From contig JADLZK010008591.1 in NCBI GenBank assembly GCA_015847255.1, forward strand, positions 1 to 64,000: 64,000 nucleotides of DNA. Reading direction: 5' to 3'. The translations under genes and the position numbers were made by a program. A model generated the notes under the pieces. That model worked only from the letters and a program-made list of their open reading frames with translations, was not told the DNA's origin and made no database searches. Below are positions 24,514 through 35,616 of the stretch, one piece after another. The stretch's first letter is position 1. Every line of letters starts with the position of its first letter. The stretch is from Hyparrhenia diplandra. Taxonomy: Eukaryota; Streptophyta; Magnoliopsida; Poales; Poaceae.

Positions 24514-27500
24514 TTAGTAGCTTCGTAAAACAGCTCCAGTTATAAACCTGTGGTTCAGTACAGCCTCGGCAATTGGTCGCTTGCGGTAATCCGGATTAAG
24601 CATTGCCTGTCGAAACATAAATATTTAGTATCTTGGCTGAACATATGTATCCCGGACCAAAGCAGACCACTGATTCAGAAAGTTCCCTTGTTGGCCAGTG
24701 CAATACCGTGTATGATGTGCACAGCAGTATAATTGCATTAGTTTGGTGAACAGATAAGGTTTGACATTGCAGTTAGTGTGATAGAGGAAATACCTGCAAT
24801 AACTCCCAGCCAGCACCATCCCCTAAATCTAGAAAACTTACTGCTTCTGACAACCGGTCATCTGCCAGACAATACCTACACCAAATTTGAAAGTTGATAA
24901 GCGTGTGTGTCTGAATATCATGACTGGTCATCAGATAGAGAAATCAGCACCAATCAGCTTTATCCACTGAACTGGTCTTTTACCTAACAAAAAGGGGGAA
25001 CAAACTTTCTACGGCTAAGTAACAAGAAGTTTATTTTGTATTATAGACTCATACTCTCTTGCAGCATAAATGTCGAGCCGGAAGGTGTTCTCCAAAAGTC
25101 TCTGCACAATCAATCTAAACTATGTCAAGTGTCTGAGTGGAGAATTAGAAAACAATATTCCTCTTACATGAACATGAAGTTAAAATATCCACAATCACCT
25201 GCAAGGAAATACCATCCATAATGCCTGCTTCGCAAAATGGAATAAATGCCATGTATGCAACAAGCAGCCCAGCTCCATAACTGTTTAGTGAACCGCATGT
25301 AAACTTTGGTGTTCATTTTTGTTGAAGAAAGAAGAACAAGAATACTTGCATGTCATCAGCTATTCCAAAGGCTCGCTTCTCCAAAGGAGTCGATGCCCCA
25401 GCAGCAGAGGCTCGACGCCATAGTCCGTCCGACAGCGCTCCAGCCCCCATAGATGAATACCTGTCATTGCCAAAAGGTTTTTAGAGATGACTTTGTACCG
25501 ATACATAATAAAGGTAGTAAGGGATGGTCCATGCAAATATTACCCAATATCTACAGAAAATGCCAAATCTCGCAGCCTTGGAACCAAGTAGCGTCCCTCT
25601 TTCTCCAATGCCGTGCTACATATCGGAAAGTTACACTAATCAGTAGTTAGTCGAACATTGAGAATACAGTGCAGAAAGGAAGCTAAAGAAAATATTCAAC
25701 ATACTTGAGAATAACAGAAGAAGGTCCAAGGCTTTGATGCAGTCTATCATGATTGTGCATGTGGACAAGGCCACTCATGGCACCATTAAGCAACCTAAGA
25801 ACAAAATATCTCCTTAACTCCAATTTGTATGCTCGATCGAAAGGGTTCCAAAATGGCATCCCCCAGATTGCTCCTTCAATTGCCTTGCGCTAGCTATTTT
25901 CGCATAGTCTGCAGCACTATATCTCCCATCATCGCGGAAGGCAAGCCACTGTAGTAAAGCTATGTCAGTCTTGCATGTATTCTGTGAGGAACCACACAGT
26001 TGTGTAGTAACTATACCTGTTCTCCAGTTGCTGTCTCAAAGGCCCCTAAAAGAAACTGAATGTTCGCGCAAGAGATGTCACTAGCATCACTCTGTAAATA
26101 GAGGCCAAGGGAATAGTTTTGTGTGTGTAAATGTCATGTGTAATATAATAATCCATGCTTGCAGTTTCTGTTAGCAGTTTATGATTTACGTAACCTGAAG
26201 AAAAGCATGAGTCCTTAACTCATTCAGTGCCATCAAATCAGCTTCAGAAGCACCGCACGGCTCCAGGGTATACCTTTGTTTCAAATCCTATGTCTTAGCA
26301 TATTAAGATAGTCAATATATTCGTATACCTATGGCAGTTGAAAGGTATCATAATAAAATAAAGACAAATTGAAAGGACAGAAGTGTATTTCCTATTACAA
26401 ATAATATTTTCAAGGCACTTCAGAACCAATTTTCAAGGCATGGCATGCTGCTGATTACTAAAGGACACTATGCAACTAAATTTTGCAAAGTAACAAATCC
26501 TCACATACCTTAAATACAGCCTGTGTGCCCCTCAATGGACCTTGAACAACTCTTCCTTCATAAAGTCTGGAAAACAGGATGATCAATGAATAATTGGTAT
26601 GCTTTTACTTTACTATAGTAACAAGTTAGTATCAGTCGGAAGGAAATAACCTAATCGTCACTTCTCCTTCTCCGATATCTTGGATCCTCAACCTTTCGAT
26701 CTCTTCTGGTGAATATCCAAGACCAAGGTCTTGAATACCAGCAACATTTGAAGGCTCTCCAAATTGAGATGATGAGTAACTAATTCACATGGTAGGAAGT
26801 CAGAAAAGGTAAGTGTCCAGTAATCAGTACTACACGAAGAAAAGGAAAAGGTCTATGAATATTGAAGAAACAATTTGTATTTTTTTTTTTTTACTGAGAA
26901 GGAGCAGGAACCTTTATTTATTTATATATACTTTTACAGCATATAGCAACCCATAATGATATGAAGTAAGGCCACAAAACATCTGATGGCTCTTTTAACA
27001 GCTCTTAGAAGATTGCAATTGTAGTATTGGATGCAATATCATTATCACTACATCATGCACTAAATTATGAGGAAAAAAAAATGTATCAACAGATTTGTAT
27101 CTCAAATGTCTTTGGATAAGATTTGGTTTCATAACAATCGGAATATATATTGTAAGAGAAAGTAATAGTCTTCGAAAGAGTCCCCTGGATCCTAATTTGC
27201 CTTAATCATGTCCCGATCATTTCTCAGGATTGGGATTTGGGCTGGCTAACTTCAAGATCCCTCTTCAACTCCACGCTGTTCATGTCGAAGGGATTCAGCA
27301 TAAGCAATTAGAAAACTGCAAATGTTGGAAGCAATCCTACACACAAGATGGCTCCAAAGCCGACTCCAACTTCTTAAGAAAATCAGAATGTAACGGCATC
27401 ACCTGCAACTATTTCTCGGATAAAACCAAAATGGAAAAGGATTCAAGCAATTTTCAGGAAAAAGCTGACCTTGTGATGTTCATGAAGCCATAGCCACCCA

Positions 27501-27639
27501 AGAATCTGCCCACCTCGAAGTAAGCGGGGTTGGTCATGAGCGCTGCCGAAATCAACCGCAGCGACCGTCGTGGTAGTCGCCGGCTCCACCCACCGGGCTC
27601 CGGCGAGGCGAGGAACCGCACAGGCAGAGCTTTCAGCAT
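24514..27639 (-). CDS. Kinase-fold protein with degenerate catalytic loop, probably plastid-targeted
   Basis: Twelve exons on the minus strand: 27639-27470, 26779-26651, 26566-26509, 26273-26195, 26091-26017, 25948-25705, 25615-25544, 25460-25350, 25280-25199, 25101-25055, 24875-24794 and 24606-24514. Phases agree throughout, giving about 414 aa after correcting three single-base deletions (two in the exon 26273-26195, one near 25845). The N-terminus (MLKALPVRFLASPEPGGWSR) is Arg/Ser-rich and acidic-poor, like a plastid transit peptide. The middle has LGYSPEEIERLRIQDIGEGE and TLEPCGASEADLMALNELRT. A kinase-like HRD region reads HMHNHDRLHQSLGPSSVILN, with no HRD aspartate, followed by LRDLAFSVDIG where DFG is expected. 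The end LNPDYRKRPIAEAVLNHRF is a typical kinase subdomain XI. I infer a pseudokinase; the biochemical role is unknown. It is convergent with the RBR gene, 0.7 kb apart. Confidence 0.8.
26881..27091 (-). mobile_element. Candidate short retroposon (SINE-like) in intron 1 of the kinase-fold gene
   Basis: A T-run at about 26880-26892 begins a roughly 210-bp block flanked on both sides by atttgtat (about 26873-26880 and 27092-27099). This would be a minus-oriented A-tailed element with an 8-bp duplication. The short duplication and lack of a recognised promoter box make it tentative. Confidence 0.3.
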
Positions 27640-29211
27640 CGTAGCTGATGGGCTAACACCGGTTTTGCGATAGGAATTGAAGCCATCTCAGCCACAGACT
27701 GCGTTTCTGTTGTTTGCCCCTGAAATGAGTTACCCCCTCCGTTAAAATGTGCACTTTTAGTTTTGCTACCAGAAGTCACTAATTTAAAGTTTGATTAAGT
27801 TTGTGAAAATAATATTCTTATTTATATCTTTACATAGATTTACTATAAAATATAGTTACAATTAATTTAATATTTTTATTCGATATTATAAATATTGTAT
27901 ATTTTTACAACAAAAAAAAAAAATTGGCAGCAGGTTGCTGCAAGAGGAGTGCAGAAGCTCATTTGTACACATTGGAGTGTCAATATTAGTGGCAACTGTT
28001 TCCATGACTTAACTTTGTTGTTTGGTTGGGCCAATATTAAGTTTTGACTGATCAGATTTTGCCTCCAAACCAAATGATGACCTAAGTTTTAGAAGGGCAC
28101 ACCTAAGTTTTAGAAGTGCACTAGTTTTGGTTGGACAAATTTTAAAGCCCAACCAATCAGACCTTAAGTTGATAGTCTTCTTAGCTAAGGAGAAGTAAAT
28201 TCTTGTTGGACATACATACTACTCCTTTTCTAGGTATTTTTTTCCTTTCTTTTTACTTTTTTTTCTATTTTAAAGTAGATCTTATGAGAACACGTGTCCA
28301 CATCTTCTTTTTATCAATTCCTAATATACTATAAATAGTTTATAAAAATTCGGTTAAAGCTCAAACATTTTTAATTTCAAGGTTGAGGGAAAAAAAAAAA
28401 TTAGATGTGTTCTCAATCTCAGATCTGTACAGTATTTCTTAGAACTTTGTGTTTCTTCACTCACTCCCACTATTCTATCAATATCTATGATCATGAGTGT
28501 TTTTCTGGATTAAAAAGAACTAGAAAAATGTGATAAGAAGCCTTCAAAAGAGGAACAAGAACAACGAGTAATCTAGTCTCCGATTTTGTGTCTAATTTTC
28601 ATTTCGGATTTGCCACACATTTTGAGTTTATCTTAGCATTTTTTAGGACTAAGCATCTATTGGTTTTTTGAAAAAAAAAAAAAACAATAAAGCAACAGTG
28701 ATAGCAGTGGATATCTAGGGCATATTTGCAGGGGCTCGCTCGCCCCGGCCTCCTCCATTGCAGCGGCATCAGAAGGCGTCAGGAGGCGGAGCCGGGGGAG
28801 CCCAAAATCGAGCTTCTCCAGCTTCTAAAGAACATGACCATTGCCGGTGAGGGGAGGGGAGGGAGGGAGAGAGAAAAACCGGCTCCCTAGCTACAAGCTA
28901 GATGGCGCGACAGTGGCGTGCAGGAGGAGCCGGAGCCGAAGCTCCTTTCGCCAAAGGCCCCTATTCTGAGCTGCCGTGGAGCTGACAGCCTCAGAGCCTC
29001 AGAGCTGACAGCCGTACCGTAATTCCAGCAATTTCCGTTACGCCTCAGAGCCTGAGAGGAGAGAAGCTTCCCTGCATTACGGGCGAGTGGTAGGTAGTCC
29101 GTTACACTGCTCCCCTAATATTGCAACTCATCTCTCACCGCCACTCACGACTCCACCAGCAGCTACACTCTACTCTCGTCTTCGTCTCCCTCTCATCCAA
29201 TCCAACTGATC
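27640..29211. other. Intergenic spacer between divergent genes
   Basis: This holds the shared upstream space of the kinase-fold gene (-) and the MAPKK (+). A ccccctccgtt motif near 27732 looks like one end of a Stowaway-type MITE. The GC-rich part at 28730-29060 contains repeated gagctgacagcc/cctcagagcct motifs. No gene seen. Confidence 0.4.
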
Positions 29212-30193
29212 ATGCCATTGGCAATGGCGACGACGAAGCTACGAGAGCGCACGCAGCTCAGGCTGTCCGTGCTGCCGCCACCGCCGTTCATGTACCAGGA
29301 GCACCCGTTCGGCGGCCTGCCGTCCTGTCCGCCCAGCTCGACCGATCCCGTCATCGACAGCCTCACGGAGATCGAGAGGGTGGGCGTCCTCGGCCACGGC
29401 GCGGACGGTACGGTCTACAAGGCGCGGCACCGCCTCACGGGCGCGGAGCTCGTGGTCAAGTCGCTGCGCGTGCGCGGCGACGGTGGCGCCGCTCTACGGG
29501 AAGCCGACGTGCACCTCCGCGTGGCCGCCGCGGCGCCCGACCAGCCGCACGTCGTCCGCCTCCACGGGGTCTTCCCGGGGAACCCGGCCGCCGGCAGCGA
29601 CCAGCAGCTCCTGCGCCTGGTCCTCGAGTATGTTCCGGGCGGCTCGCTCGGCGACGTGCTCCGGCGGTGCGGCCGCCTCCCGGAGGACGCCATGGCGGGC
29701 GTGGCGCGGCACGTTCTCTGCGGCCTGCGCCACCTGCACCGCCTCGGCATCGTCCATGGCGACGTCAAGCCGTCGAACCTCCTTGTCGGCCGCCACGGCG
29801 AGGTCAAGATCGCCGACTTCGGCGCCAGCCGCTACGTCCCCAGCGCCGGCGGCGCGCACCGAGCGGCCGGGACCGAGGGGACGTGCGCGTACATGAGCCC
29901 GAGAGGCTGGACCCCGAAGGTTTCGGCGCGGCCTCGCCGTCGGGGGCCGCCGACCTCCAGCGACGTGTGGTCCCTTGGAGTGGTCCTCCTAGAATGCCAC
30001 ATGGGAAGGTTCAGGGGCTTCGTGCTTCGGGAGCGCGCCGGAGGTGCCTGCGACGGCGTCGTCGGAGTTCAGGGGCTTCGTGCGGCGGTGCCTGGAGAAA
30101 GACTGGCGGAGGAGAGCCACAGTGGACGAGCTTCTCGGTCACCCCTTCGTGGCGGCGGAGGGCCGACATGTTGCGCCACCAACGAGTGGCTAA
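29212..30193 (+). pseudogene. MKK10-like MAP kinase kinase, frameshifted with an internal lesion
   Basis: Single-exon group-D-type plant MAPKK. It starts MPLAMATTKLRERTQLRLSV; the basic-Leu stretch resembles a MAPK-docking D-site. Kinase features: Gly loop LGHGADGTVYKARH, ATP lysine in ELVVKSL, hinge region RLVLEYVPGGSLGDVL, catalytic loop IVHGDVKPSNLLV (HGD in place of HRD), and DFG in KIADFGASRYV. Then one base is missing near 29899 (MSP-ERLDPEGF), and the frame returns near 29958 (SSDVWSLGVVLLECHMGRF). After that, the segment expected between subdomains IX and X is replaced by a copy of a downstream 17-mer. The C-terminus is readable only in a third frame (EFRGFVRRCLEKDWRRRATV, HPFVAAEG, stop at 30191). 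The single-base break may be sequence error, but the internal replacement looks like a real rearrangement. Confidence 0.8.
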
Positions 30194-30924
30194 CCAACTC
30201 CTATGACGAACTGATGACAGTAGAACGCAAAAACACACCTAAATACAGAACTCAACGAACGTGGCAATGGCGAAAATAAAGTCCTAGATCAAGGAAGATG
30301 CAAACTAACTGAACATGAGCCCGGCCAGGCGAACTCAGGTTTTGGAGCATATTCAGAGGTGATTAGCTGCAGGTTGGCTGGTAAACACGCAGTTGTTGCA
30401 AGCAGATTTGGGTGAATCATCAATGCTACTGTGCTAGGCTGCGAGTTGAGGGAATAATGGCTTGGCTTTGGCTATTCCGGTCCATGTTCAGCTCCAAGTC
30501 TCCCATGGTTGTTTGCGCTGTCATACTGTCATTGATAGATCTCAGTTTCAGAAATATATATTCCTTCCGTCATTAATGCACATCATAAACGGAGGGAGTA
30601 TCATGCATTTTTTCAATTGAAATGCATAAAAAAAAGTAGAATTGAACGCCTAAAACATACTACATTGTTTATGCACTTTTAAGTTGCCACTCTCGCCGGC
30701 CGCCGCCGTTTGGCTATGGGTGAGTTCTCTAAAACTTTTGTGATCCACCAGTTTTGGATTGTGTCCTGTTATTTCAGTTGGGAACCGGAATTCCTCGATT
30801 CCGTGTTTTTTTTTGTTGATTTACAATTCATTTAACTAGTATTACTCCCCACGTGTTGTCGCGGTTTTTTCTTAAAAATAAATCTATTATACACATAGAA
30901 GTGTGTGTTGCCATAGAAATTTAG
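30194..30924. other. Intergenic spacer with a minimal MITE relic
   Basis: No gene. At 30560-30600, ta-ttccttccgtcatt and cataaacggagggag-ta sit almost back to back, like the two termini of a Stowaway-type MITE after loss of nearly all its interior. Confidence 0.4.
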
Positions 30925-30929
30925 AGATG

Positions 30930-33003
30930 TGCGAACACATGGTTGATTTAGGTCGCATGTGTTTAGTTTTTGTGATGTAGTGATTGTCAGCGATCAACAT
31001 TCTCCTTCTATTTTCTTTTATCTTTTCGCGCCGCTATGTTTCACCGGCATACGTGGAGTGTGTCGAAGACGTATCTCTTGGTTCGTGTTGTGCAGGTGTG
31101 TGGAGCTCGGAGATGGTAGCCGACGGCGCAGGTGAAGGGGCCAAGGAGGACGGCCGGGCCGACGGACCGCTGGAGGTGAAGGACGGACGTGAGGCTTGGA
31201 CCGAGGGACCGGATCGCCGGGCGGCTAGCCATGGTGGTCGACATCCGGGACATCGACGGATGCAAGAGGACGGGCGTGACCCGTCGATCGGGTCAAGACG
31301 GCGAAGCGAGCGAGAGCGGGGAGCTCGGATGACTTGGCGACTCGGGCGATCAAGACGGCGATGACACGCGGTCGAGGAGGTTTGGTGGTTTGCCCTCAAA
31401 ACCATCGGGCGCGGGTTTGGTGGTTTGGGCCTCAAAACCATCGGGCGGCGGGTTTCGGGTTTGGGCCTCAAAACCCGGGCGGACGTTCCGTGGGGACGGA
31501 AGGGGCGGCACGTGGCGGCATCGGGGAGGTTGCGTGGATGCAAGGCTACCGATGAGGAGAGGCGCGGTGGCCGTCGGATCGAAAAATATCCAGATCAACC
31601 AAAATAGCCCAGGGTTAGTGGTTTGGCTCATATGTATCGGAGGGCAAAATAGGGATGAGAAATAAGGGACCATATATAGAGGATGGCAGCCATCCTCCCC
31701 TCTTCGCCTCTTCCATTTTCGTTTTTATTTTTCCCGATTTCTGGGTTCTTTGTTTTAGAGGCCCAAAACATCAAATTGGTGACTTTTTGTGGTGATTTTC
31801 GTTGGAGAAGGGAGCTCCAATCCTCCCTGTCGTCTCCGACGATTTGGATCAATTCTCTTACTCTTTGCTGTGATTTTTGTTGAGAGTTGTGGATCTTGTT
31901 TGTTCTTCGGTGGTTTTCTGTGTCTTGTGCAGGCTGGCTGCTTTGATTCGGCAGCAGCAGCTTCAGGCAGCAGCCGGTCATCGAGCAACAGGTGGCCAAG
32001 GGAAAGGGCGGCTTCCACCTGCAGCGCGCGCGGCCACGCTCGGCCTTCATCCACGCACGGGCACCAAGGCCACGCGCTGCATCTGCTGGGGGATCGATCG
32101 ATCAGCACGCCAGGCACCGACAGCTGACCAGACTCTACTCCAACCTGCCATCGGGACACGAGCGCAGCAGCAAGCTGGTGTTGTTCCTGGCATTCAAGCC
32201 GACGCATCGATCACTTCCTCTTCAAATTAAAAAGGTTGATTTCTTCTCTGAAGTGGAATTGGCCATCGAGTCAATTGATTCATCTTGTGCAGGACTGCTA
32301 GATCGAATTCTTGTGTGAAATTCCTAGCTTTTGATAATCTCAGCTTTGTGTTGTTTTTCTGCACCCACAAGGTGTTTGTTGAAATGTCGCAGTAGTTTTT
32401 CTCAGTCTGAAACTTTAATTCTACAGCAGTGATTTAGCTCATTCACAGCAGCTTGGTAACTTTTCTTGTTCCCAGTGCACGCCTGGCACTTGCTTTCTGT
32501 ACGTGATCTCTTTTTGTGATTTCGAGTGGAGGTTGGAGAGTAGAACGTGAGCAGCTACAGCTAGCACTTGCTTCTATTTGGTCAAATGAATTATCTTCTC
32601 TTGATTACGTGATTTGATTGCCCTTTTTAATTAATCTATTTCAGTTGGCAAGGAAATACAGTTTCAGCACAGTGCAGCTTCTTAGTTTCTTTTTAGGTGC
32701 TATCTTTCAGCTTGCTTCTTTTCGTCCGACATTTGATCGATTGAGCTCCGATTTGAGATCCGGTTTTTGCAATGATTTTCTATCGATTCGAGGATTTTAT
32801 CTCGAGTGCCTGCATCACAAGTTGACTTAGGCATTTTTAGATTCGAGAACCCACTTCTTCTCGATAGGAGTTGGGTCACTCTTTTCGTCCATCGCTTCGG
32901 CGTGTTCGCTTTTGAGGCTAGGGGTTGAGCCGATGACCCAAAATTGAAAAGGAAAATCGAGGCTCCCATTCACCCCCTCCTCGGTCGCCGTTTCGGTCCT
33001 TCA
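30930..33003 (+). mobile_element. Probable solo LTR of a copia (SIRE/Maximus-like) retrotransposon
   Basis: A 2.07-kb block begins TGCGAACACATGG and ends GGTCCTTCA. It is flanked by AGATG at 30925-30929 and 33004-33008, as expected for a 5-bp integrase duplication. The end (cccattcaccccctcctcggtcgcc) resembles the 3' ends of long copia LTRs in grasses. A TATA-like box (catatatagagg) near 31672 would fit the LTR promoter. No internal retroviral-type genes are attached, so it would be a solo LTR. The TG start is less certain than the end. Confidence 0.5.
31378..31480. repeat. Three short tandem units inside the putative LTR
   Basis: Units of about 35-36 bp with the pattern gtttggtggtttgggcctcaaaaccatcgggcg are repeated nearly three times with small changes (ccctcaaaacc, gcctcaaaacc, gcctcaaaaccc). 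No coding role is apparent. Confidence 0.75.
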
Positions 33004-33008
33004 AGATG

Positions 33009-35616
33009 AAATTACAATCGATTGAATTGCCTCTGTCTTGTGCACGATAGGTTGGCTGCCTGGCTTGCTCAATGTCTCTCTATTGTTTTGGTAACTTTCT
33101 CTTTACTTTGTACGGGAAAAAAAAACGAAACAAGGGTACTGACCCATGTGCACCCCTAAGTTTTGGCCTTCTGGACAGACTGCCTTTTGGACTCCATACA
33201 TATTGATAGATATCATATCCTACCAAAAATCCTTGATTCTCCGGTATTTACTAGACCTGTGCATTTGGCGGTAGCGATCTCTTGCGTCTGGTGGGGAGGG
33301 GGGCTCTTGGCTCCTCGAGGGCTCGTGCTTAGCGGACGACCGACGACATGTGTCCAGGCATCATACTGCAACATGGATCCAGTAGGAGGGGCCAGTTGCG
33401 TGGTTGCAGCGGCCAACCAGGCGACAGGCTCCTAGGAGTCGAAGGAGGTGTCGGCGGCAGCGCCATCCATATTCCATAGTTCTGGGAGAGGCAGGAAGCA
33501 CACTAAGGACTCTTTTGTGGCGGAAATGGCCGGTAGCCGGCTGCCACACGCGTCAAAATTTGTGGAGGTTTAGTGAATCGGTGGCCATCTAATTGCTACA
33601 TGCGGCTATAAATAGTACTGGCGCATGTTATCACCGGCGAGTTGACGGTGGCATGCACATAGGCGGCTGATGGTTGTTGGCCTCCTACATGCATGACTGG
33701 TAGTGAATGGGGGCATCTTTGATGACGTGGCATAAGGAGGTGCTAGAGAATTAGGCTAGTGGGGTTTGTTCTTAGGCAAAAGCACATTGGTGTTGTCTTA
33801 TAACTAGTCTCATAACGTAATTTAAGACGACTTAATAGACTACATGTACAATAGTTGTCTTTGTAAGTTGTCTTATACCAACTCGCATTTCCTTATTCTC
33901 GTGGAGAGAGTAAAAATAGGATTGTGAGGTGCATGGCGACAACAACTCATACAATGGTAAAATAGTTATCTCATAGTCCTAAATTTTAGCTCACGAGGTA
34001 GTTGTTTCACGAAGCAACTACCACCTCATTCTCTCTCACCTCTCTCTTTCCTCCACAATCATCAAAAATCTTACGTGACGATGCATGAGACGACGCATGA
34101 TCGCTACGTGTAGCAATGTACCTGCTCTTATAGGAGTAGTAGATTTATTTTAAGTGGTTTAGAGATCTCCATCCAAACAGGCAGGCATGCATCGGGGAAT
34201 GAGGAAGAGAGAGAGCGCGCGCGGAGCATCGCCTGAAGCCTCTCTCAGAGCAAGTATTATTATGGCGGTCAGAAGCCGGCTAAATGTTGATTTGGAGGAG
34301 AGAAGAGAGTAGAGAGAGGAGAAACGGTTTGTAAGTTTACCCGGCTTGAGCACAAGAACCAAGAAAGTATGTGAGATAGACAAGTGAGTCCCGTGTATTA
34401 ATTAGAAAAGAGCTAACTATCAGATAGGTGGACTCGGAAAAAGGTTTGTAAGGAGCCTTACAACCGCGACTCGGGCTGTATTATAATAGTTGTTCTCAGT
34501 CGCCTGAAATTTATGAAAGGTGTTGTTTTAACTGTTAAAACACTATAACTATGATTATATTACTCGCAAGGACGTGCCCACTTTGTTTTCTCAGAAAAAT
34601 ACCAACATGGTGTAACTTTGCAGATTTTGTATCCAAGATCTTGGGAGTAGACGTGCACATCAGAAACGAGAAAAAATGTGATGCGCTCTCTCTGTGGTTT
34701 CTGATGTGCAACTTCATAGGTAATTATGTTCATCTTATTTATGCTTGAATTCTTTTTATATCAAAAGGCAACACAATGATATGATATCACATAAATCATA
34801 TTTATGTTTGATCATAGCTACATACGGACACTAAACAATTATAGACAACTAAAATTTATTTTTTTTTCAAAAAAAGTTTTGTTTTTCGTTTTGAAAATCT
34901 CAATCTTTTTTTGGGATTCCTGGATTTTAGCTTCCTTTCATATATATATATGCCCATACAACGCGAGCCCGTTGGCCCACCACGCGGCCCGATGACCTAC
35001 TGGCCCGAGCTGGCACGGCCCAGGGGGAGCAGGTCGTGCCTGGGCTACCACTCAAGCATGTGGTTTGGCACGGGCACGGCCCGCTCCCAACAACGACACA
35101 ATGGCGGCCCGGTAGCAGGCCTGCTAAGAGGTAAGAGCCTCAGGCCTTAGCCGCCCCCACACCCCCTCCCGTCGCGTCGCCTTTCCTTTGCTGTCCAGTG
35201 GGCCAACACGCACGAAAAACGGCTAACAGAGTCGTGCTTGGGCCAAAGGCCAGGCACGAAGTACGCCGCGGATGACCCGTGAGGCACGACGGCCCGTGAT
35301 AACATGACCCCCATCGGGTCGTGCTGGCACAACATTTTGCAAATAATTTAGGCATAATTTGTATTTTTGGTTTGAAAATAGAAAAACTTTTCAGAAGAAA
35401 TCACAGACCCGAGAAAATCTGAACCATGTTGGCATAAAGATAATTATCAATTTTAAAATCATGTATGTTACAATATAACTGACAAATAAGAAATCACAAA
35501 AGTAATAATTTACTTATGCTAGCTAGATACACTTGTACAAGGGTGTGCCTGAACTCATCCACCTGAAATATGAGGGAAATGATCCTTTTTTTTGATTGAC
35601 CAAGTAGTAGAGTCAA
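33009..35616. other. Intergenic spacer with MITE-like repeats
   Basis: No gene seen. It includes repeats around 33790-34130 ending in caatgtacctgctctta, a MITE at about 34246-34499, and GC-rich ggcacgggcacggcccg-type repeats at about 34960-35330 that recur in grass genomes. Confidence 0.45.
34246..34499. mobile_element. MITE-like element with imperfect inverted ends
   Basis: The left end, cagagcaagtattattatggc, and the reverse complement of the right end (ctgagaacaactattataatacagc) are imperfect inverted repeats about 250 bp apart. The agagcaagtatta-type terminus is seen in a common grass MITE group. No target duplication was fixed. Confidence 0.45.
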
